Source: Nitrososphaeria archaeon (GTDB lineage Archaea; Thermoproteota; Nitrososphaeria; Conexivisphaerales; UBA164). From it: DNA of 10,283 nt. The stretch is taken from positions 1 through 10,283 of the forward strand of contig JARVJW010000144.1 in the NCBI GenBank assembly GCA_029775955.1. Direction: 5' to 3'. A model generated the notes under the pieces. That model had not been told where the DNA came from and did not search any database. It was given only the letters and a program-made list of their open reading frames with translations. How positions within the stretch are numbered: position 1 is the first letter of the stretch; each line of letters starts with the position of its first letter. Made by a program: the position numbers and the translations under genes. Below are positions 6,284 to 10,283 of the stretch, in pieces.

Positions 6284-7006
6284 TCAGTCTATTCTTTCAA
6301 GGGCTGGTATTGGCACATTTACAGCCTCTTCTGGCTCAAGGTCAAGCACCCTATCACCCAGCACCTTTTGTATTACATCGTTATCCAAAAGTTTTAACCT
6401 CCCCTCAACTATTTCAGCAATTATACCTCTGTTCCCAACATAACTTAAACTTACCGGTACATTCATCATTGTAAGCTTTTTTACTATTTCACTTGCCTCT
6501 GCTGGCGACAGCGACCCATCCATCACCAGCACATGTAATTCCTTTATTGATTCAGTCATTCTCAAAGCTGTCAAAGCAAGCGTAGCCATGTCATTTGAAT
6601 TCTTTTGAGTAAATATCAGGTGTGCTCCACCGTTAAGGTGCTGTAACCCCTCACCGCTGTTGGTAAGCGCCTTAAGCAGCTCAGATATCTCCTCAGTAAT
6701 AATTGACCCTATGGTTGACAGTTCCTGGTCTTTCATCCTATCCTCATAACTGTCCATGTCAACTACAAGAACTGGCACCCCACGTCCCACTAGCCTCTGG
6801 AGCTGTATTGAAGCGCGAAACCTTCTTTCCACCTCAAATGAAAACGGTGAAATCCCAACGTACATACCAGCATTATCAACCTGATCCGCCCTCCTATCAC
6901 CTAAATTAAATATTACCACCGGCGAAAGTGGAAATTCAATGCCTTCCCCGTTAAGTTTGCCTGCTATTGCTGCGCCGATGTCCCCTAATCCAAAAAAAGT
7001 TGACAT
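6284..7006 (-). CDS. protein of unknown function with N-terminal GxGxxG loop
   Basis: 240 residues; I do not recognise the family. The start FFGLGDIGAAIAGKL has G6-x-G8-x-x-G11 followed by a predicted helix, as in Rossmann-type or other nucleotide-binding folds. Predicted strands follow at VVIFNLG (30-36), PVLVVDMD (78-85), AHLIFTQ (128-134) and ELHVLVMDG (155-163), alternating with helices, so an alpha/beta fold is likely. No signal peptide, membrane segment or cysteine cluster is seen. The ATG at 7006 has both a TATA element 27 bases upstream and a purine-rich GAGGAAGT (7020-7013) six bases before it. Its neighbours (metal transporter, flavoprotein) do not fix a role because each seems to have its own promoter. 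It is probably a real gene: long frame and normal codon use. Confidence 0.8.
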   Translation of the reverse strand: MSTFFGLGDIGAAIAGKLNGEGIEFPLSPVVIFNLGDRRADQVDNAGMYVGISPFSFEVERRFRASIQLQRLVGRGVPVLVVDMDSYEDRMKDQELSTIGSIITEEISELLKALTNSGEGLQHLNGGAHLIFTQKNSNDMATLALTALRMTESIKELHVLVMDGSLSPAEASEIVKKLTMMNVPVSLSYVGNRGIIAEIVEGRLKLLDNDVIQKVLGDRVLDLEPEEAVNVPIPALERID

Positions 7007-7012
7007 GAACTT

Positions 7013-7038
7013 ACTTCCTCTTGTCCTAAAGATAAAGT
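7013..7038 (-). promoter_or_regulatory. promoter and possible ribosome-binding site of the 240-residue protein
   Basis: ACTTTATCT (7038-7030) lies about 27 bases before the ATG, as in the neighbouring genes. GAGGAAGT (7020-7013) could serve as a Shine-Dalgarno site if transcription starts further up, from the AT-rich TTTATTTATAATTT at 7070-7057. Confidence 0.4.
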
Positions 7039-7086
7039 GTTCTGAACTAATTTTTTAAATTATAAATAAACATTTTTTGACCAAAT

Positions 7087-8541
7087 TTAGACAGAGAACT
7101 TCATTGCTGTCCTGTCTATTGATTCAAATATAGTGGGGTGCTGATGCGCGATCAGCGCCAGGTCCTTTACCCTAGCTCCTCCTGCAACTGCAAGGGCTAT
7201 TTCGTTTATCACCATCGATGCTGAATCCCCATATATTGAGCCCCCAATTATCCTCTGCGTTTCCCTTTCCACTATGAGCTTTATCCAGCCTTCCTTTACG
7301 CCAATTATCTGCGCATATGCGTCATCCTCAAGTTGATATTTAATAGTGGAAAAGGCAATTCCCCTGGACTTTGCTTCATCCTCCCCCATTCCCACGACAG
7401 AAGCCTCAGGTTCCGTGAATACAGTAACAGGTACTGTGGAATAATTAAACTCATATATTGGCGTGCCATGCAGGATATTCCATGCTGCTATCACTGATTC
7501 CTTAACTGCTGAATGAAACAACATATATTTTCCAGTAACGTCTCCTGTAGCATAAACGTTAGGGAGGGAGGTCCTCATTGTTGAATCAACATCAACGTGT
7601 CCCTTCGTAACAATGCCCAATGTTTCAAGCCCTTCCACATATGGCTTTCTTCCTGCTGCCATTATAACCTCATCAGACACAAGTGAAAAATTTTTACCGT
7701 CGGGCATTGTATAACTTACTTCCTTCTGCTTACCGTTCATCCGTATTCCAGATACGCGTGCGCCTGTTATAACATTTACATTTCTTTCACGTAACATTTT
7801 TTCAATTTCTGAAACTAACTCACTGTCCCATCCACTCATTAGCCGGGGAAGCATCTCAAGCACAGTAACATTCTTGCCCATGGAACTGAGCATGGATGAA
7901 ACTTCCACCCCTATGTACCCCCCGCCTATTATCGTTATGCTATCTGGCATACTTCTATATGACGTCCTGTAGCCGAACAGTTCAAGGCTTCCTATTGCCA
8001 GGTCAGCTCCTGGAACGGGGATCTTTGCGGCAACGGAGCCTGTAGCTATTATGGTGTTCTCCCCCTTCACTATCTTCTTCCATGAACCATCGAGTGACTG
8101 CACTTCCACTGTATGGCCGTCTATGAATTTTGCAGTGCCCCTGACAAAATCCAGATTCTGATGTTCCTTAATTTCCCTTATATGCTGTCTGTACCTGGTA
8201 GACTGAACCTGCTCCTTATGGTTTATCACATCTTCCCACAACATTCCAAGATTTCTGGCACTGACGCTTCCTGCTCCCTGCAGTATCTTCTTCACCTTTT
8301 CCATCATATAAATCGTTATTGCCATTGATTTTGAAGGGATGCATCCCTCATACAGGCAATTTCCGCCAAGATTGCCCTTGTCATCAACAAGCATTACACT
8401 TTTTCCACCCTTGCTAAGTTCAAATCCGCCATGATAGCCGCCGCCTCCCCCGCCCACTATTATTGTATTGTACTGCTCTTTATGTGGTGCATCTTTAAAT
8501 TCGTCATCACCCAAAGGCAGAACGGGATATTTTCCAAGCAT
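7087..8541 (-). CDS. lpdA: dihydrolipoamide dehydrogenase-type flavoprotein
   Basis: 484 residues, class I pyridine nucleotide-disulfide oxidoreductase. FAD loop TIIVGGGGGGYHGG (26-39), redox disulfide GGNCLYEGCIPSK (C62, C67), second FAD motif ATGD in NVYATGDV, NAD(P)-binding ITIIGGGYIGVEVSS, and the C-terminal base pair H468-x4-E473 in HQHPTIFE. These are the motifs of dihydrolipoamide dehydrogenase (E3), which reoxidises lipoyl groups of 2-oxoacid or glycine cleavage complexes with NAD+. Mercuric reductase lacks this His-Glu ending in such form, so it is less likely. Two oddities: about 24 residues precede the FAD strand, and the dinucleotide loop has six glycines in a row and HGG where most E3s have small hydrophobic residues. 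No E1, E2 or lipoylation gene is nearby. TATA element 25 bases before the ATG. Confidence 0.88.
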   Translation of the reverse strand: MLGKYPVLPLGDDEFKDAPHKEQYNTIIVGGGGGGYHGGFELSKGGKSVMLVDDKGNLGGNCLYEGCIPSKSMAITIYMMEKVKKILQGAGSVSARNLGMLWEDVINHKEQVQSTRYRQHIREIKEHQNLDFVRGTAKFIDGHTVEVQSLDGSWKKIVKGENTIIATGSVAAKIPVPGADLAIGSLELFGYRTSYRSMPDSITIIGGGYIGVEVSSMLSSMGKNVTVLEMLPRLMSGWDSELVSEIEKMLRERNVNVITGARVSGIRMNGKQKEVSYTMPDGKNFSLVSDEVIMAAGRKPYVEGLETLGIVTKGHVDVDSTMRTSLPNVYATGDVTGKYMLFHSAVKESVIAAWNILHGTPIYEFNYSTVPVTVFTEPEASVVGMGEDEAKSRGIAFSTIKYQLEDDAYAQIIGVKEGWIKLIVERETQRIIGGSIYGDSASMVINEIALAVAGGARVKDLALIAHQHPTIFESIDRTAMKFSV

Positions 8542-8562
8542 CCCGCATATATATTTATGCTT

Positions 8563-8570
8563 AATTTAAA
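8563..8570 (-). promoter_or_regulatory. TATA element of the flavoprotein gene
   Basis: Minus strand TTTAAATT centred about 25 bases before the ATG at 8541, consistent with a leaderless transcript. Confidence 0.45.
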
Positions 8571-8578
8571 TTTTTATG

Positions 8579-8608
8579 CAAAAAGAAAATAAATCATAAA
8601 ATAGAAAA
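8579..8608 (-). terminator. T-rich archaeal terminator after the dihydroorotase gene
   Basis: Directly after the stop codon the minus strand runs through several T tracts (TTTTC, TTTTATG, TTTTCTTTTTG). Archaeal RNA polymerase stops at such oligo-T stretches without a hairpin. Confidence 0.4.
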
Positions 8609-9922
8609 TTATTCTCTTGCTATAAAATTTCCCTTTATATCATCATGCACTTCTCCATCATAAACTATGTCGCCGCTAACTACAGTGTACATGACCCTGC
8701 CGGCCAGCTCCATGCCGTCGAATGGGGAATATTTGGCCTTGGAATAAAACTTTTCAGCGTTTACTTTTGTCCTTAAATTAAGAGAAACAATGGTTAAGTT
8801 TCCACGTGAATTAGGGAACAACGAACCATATCGTGGGTAAATGCCAAATAGCCTGGCCACATTTTCGCTCATTAGCCTGGCAACATCAGCAAGGCTCAAT
8901 TTTCCAACATTTATGGCATCAAGCATTAGTGGTAGTTCCGTTTCAAGTCCAGGAAATCCAGACGGTGAGGGATCTCCCAATTTTTCCTCAACCGTATGTG
9001 GTGAATGGTCTGAGGCAACTGTTGACATTATACCATTTTTGGCAGCAATTAGAAGAGCAACGCCATCTTCATAACCCCTTATTGGCGGATTTATTTTTGC
9101 AAAGTTTCCAGCCCTGCTGTAGATTTTACTGTCAAGAAACATATGATGGGGGGTAACTTCACCAGAGAGCCTTATTCCATTTGCCCTTGCCCACTCCATA
9201 ACCTTAACCGTTTTACCCGAACTGATATGGGCCACATGCACACGTGCACCAGTGTATTCAGAAAGAGACACAAGCTCCCCAACTGAAAATGTTTCGCATA
9301 CATATGGCCTGGAATTCAGATGCGCAATGCTATTATTAGATTTGCCTGTAAAGAACTTTACCAGCTCATCGTCCTCAGCGTGAACTACAAGTGGGGCATC
9401 TAATTCCGATAGTACCTTTAAAGTTGTGTACAACATCCTGTGTGATGGTGCAGGTATATTTCCTGTCGTTGGACCCATATATGCTTTAAATCCTATGCAT
9501 CCAGACTTGACCATCCTAGTTATTTCAGTTACCTTTGAAGTATCGCTGATAAGCCCATAAAGCCCGTAGTCAACATGAGATTTTCCCCTTGCGATCTCCT
9601 TCTTCTCTATCAGTCTTTCTACACTGTCGAGCGGAGGCAACGTATTTGGCATATCAAGAACAGCTGTCAATCCGCCTGCAGCGGCAGCTGACGTGCCAGA
9701 GTTAAAATCCTCTTTATGCGTAAGCCCAGGCTCCCTCAAATGCACGTGCTCGTCTATCAGGCCTGGCAAAACATATAGGCCATCAGCGTGAAGCTCCTTT
9801 ATTCCATTGCCTTTCAGGCAGCATCCTATTCTGCTTATAGTTCCATTTTCTATTAGTACGTCTGCGTTGGCAGAAACTCCATTAAAGATTACTGTGCCAT
9901 TTTTTACCAGCAAACTTTCCAT
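8609..9922 (-). CDS. pyrC: dihydroorotase, type I
   Basis: 437 residues from the ATG at 9922. Zinc amidohydrolase that closes carbamoyl aspartate to dihydroorotate in pyrimidine synthesis. Motifs in this numbering: PGLIDEHVHLREPG with D57, H59, H61 and R63; GFKAYMG with K146, the lysine that is carboxylated to bridge the metals; VVHAEDD with H181; VHVAHISS with H232; INPPIR; and ASDHSPHT with catalytic D305. DMPNT and NPPIR fit dihydroorotase better than allantoinase or hydantoinase. Upstream TTG at 9964 would add 14 residues of unlike composition, whereas a TATA element sits about 25 bases before the ATG at 9922, so that start is preferred. The gene is complete. No other pyr genes are seen here. 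Confidence 0.92.
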   Translation of the reverse strand: MESLLVKNGTVIFNGVSANADVLIENGTISRIGCCLKGNGIKELHADGLYVLPGLIDEHVHLREPGLTHKEDFNSGTSAAAAGGLTAVLDMPNTLPPLDSVERLIEKKEIARGKSHVDYGLYGLISDTSKVTEITRMVKSGCIGFKAYMGPTTGNIPAPSHRMLYTTLKVLSELDAPLVVHAEDDELVKFFTGKSNNSIAHLNSRPYVCETFSVGELVSLSEYTGARVHVAHISSGKTVKVMEWARANGIRLSGEVTPHHMFLDSKIYSRAGNFAKINPPIRGYEDGVALLIAAKNGIMSTVASDHSPHTVEEKLGDPSPSGFPGLETELPLMLDAINVGKLSLADVARLMSENVARLFGIYPRYGSLFPNSRGNLTIVSLNLRTKVNAEKFYSKAKYSPFDGMELAGRVMYTVVSGDIVYDGEVHDDIKGNFIARE

Positions 9923-9942
9923 ATATGACGTTTCCTGACTAT

Positions 9943-9950
9943 GGATAAAA
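9943..9950 (-). promoter_or_regulatory. TATA element of pyrC
   Basis: Minus strand TTTTATCC centred about 25 bases before the ATG at 9922. Same word and spacing as before the VIT-domain gene, supporting leaderless transcription and the choice of start. Confidence 0.5.
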
Positions 9951-9988
9951 CCTTTGCAGTACAATTTAAAAAAATATTTGGTACCACA

Positions 9989-10122
9989 TGCTTTGTTGCA
10001 TTAATTAAAAGTTGGGTTATTTAAAAATTAGGATAAATTGCCGATTTAAAATAGATAATTCCTTTAATTTAAATTTGAAACTATTAACAAATTAACTATT
10101 TTTTGATATATGCAACAAAGCA
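9989..10122. mobile_element. 134-bp candidate MITE with perfect 13-bp inverted ends
   Basis: TGCTTTGTTGCAT (9989-10001) and ATGCAACAAAGCA (10110-10122) are exact reverse complements, enclosing 108 very AT-rich bases with no gene. The ends share the GCTxTGTTGxA pattern of the terminal repeat beginning at 10129 and of IS903-like IS5 elements. I see no target-site duplication (flanks GGTACCACA and GTTTCTGGT). It could also be a leftover end of a larger element. Confidence 0.4.
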
Positions 10123-10128
10123 GTTTCT

Positions 10129-10148
10129 GGTGCTCTGTTGAACAAATA
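10129..10148 (+). repeat. candidate terminal inverted repeat of the right-edge IS
   Basis: GGTGCTCTGTTGAACAAATA resembles the terminal repeat of IS903-type IS5 elements (GGCTTTGTTGAATAAATC). It lies about 46 bases beyond the stop of the partial gene on the minus strand, where an IS end is expected. The partner end is outside the window. Confidence 0.35.
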
Positions 10149-10194
10149 TCCCTGAGAGTGCTTATCATTCTCAGATCTCTTCTAGGATTTCTGA

Positions 10195-10283
10195 TCAGTT
10201 CATCGCTTTCACCAACTGCTTTGCCCTCTGGTTCATGTAGTATGCCCAGAACCTCTGGTATCCCTCTGCTTCCAGTCCTGTGG
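10195..10283 (-). CDS. C-terminus of a probable transposase (cut by window edge)
   Basis: Only 29 codons are visible, ending GYQRFWAYYMNQRAKQLVKAMN and a TGA at 10197-10195. The stretch is rich in aromatic and basic residues, and its G/C-ending codons and AGG arginines are like those of the left-edge transposase and unlike the host genes. An IS-like terminal repeat follows. The family cannot be named from so little. Another minus-strand frame is open here but reads like noise. Confidence 0.45.
   Translation of the reverse strand, partial: TGLEAEGYQRFWAYYMNQRAKQLVKAMN

Noticed and set aside
8833..9156. Plus-strand frames of 107 and 77 codons
   Set aside because: Both are shadows of the dihydroorotase gene.
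10064..10282. Alternative minus-strand open frame at the right edge
   Set aside because: It runs through the candidate IS end and the 13-bp repeat and its composition is unlike a protein; the frame ending at 10195 is better.

Overview
The window looks like chromosomal DNA of an archaeon, most likely a member of the Thermoplasmatales or a close relative; this is an inference. The support is AT-rich spacers, TATA-type promoters placed about 25-28 bases before start codons (leaderless or nearly leaderless genes), and remnants of IS607- and IS605-type elements of archaeal style. Almost all intact genes lie on the minus strand.

Left part (1-1800): the C-terminal half of an IS4/IS5-type DDE transposase runs in from the left edge and ends at 522. 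A 334-base spacer without a gene follows. Then comes a minus-strand pair with a one-base overlap: a thioredoxin (CAPC active site) followed by a small protein that resembles the alkaline phosphatase superfamily core but lacks its metal ligands.

Middle (1860-5270): a graveyard of mobile elements. Positions 1870-3468 hold a heavily decayed IS607-type element, with a serine recombinase tnpA and an RNA-guided nuclease tnpB that can both be followed only across several frameshifts and stops. Next, two copies of a 376-bp sequence with no difference found (3522-3897 and 4894-5269, same orientation) flank a single gene for a cysteine synthase family PLP enzyme. Each copy is an internally deleted TnpB element: a left end with hairpins, a TnpB C-terminal fragment with a broken zinc finger and the last RuvC motif, and a right end rich in nested inverted repeats. 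I see it as a non-autonomous (MITE-like) derivative that may retain the omega-RNA part of its parent.

Right part (5270-9960): four minus-strand genes that each appear to have their own promoter: a ferritin-like/VIT fusion membrane protein (iron or manganese handling), a 240-residue protein of unknown function with an N-terminal GxGxxG loop, a dihydrolipoamide dehydrogenase-type flavoprotein, and a type I dihydroorotase (pyrimidine synthesis). Upstream of the dihydroorotase promoter lies a 134-bp AT-rich segment bounded by perfect 13-bp inverted repeats, a possible second MITE. At the right edge the C-terminus of another probable transposase enters on the minus strand.

Taken together, a housekeeping and redox region (thioredoxin, cysteine synthesis, iron store/transport, flavoprotein, pyrimidine synthesis) is broken up by at least four different mobile-element families. 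The most notable parts are the TnpB-derived 376-bp pair around the cysteine synthase gene and the thioredoxin-coupled phosphatase-like pseudoenzyme.
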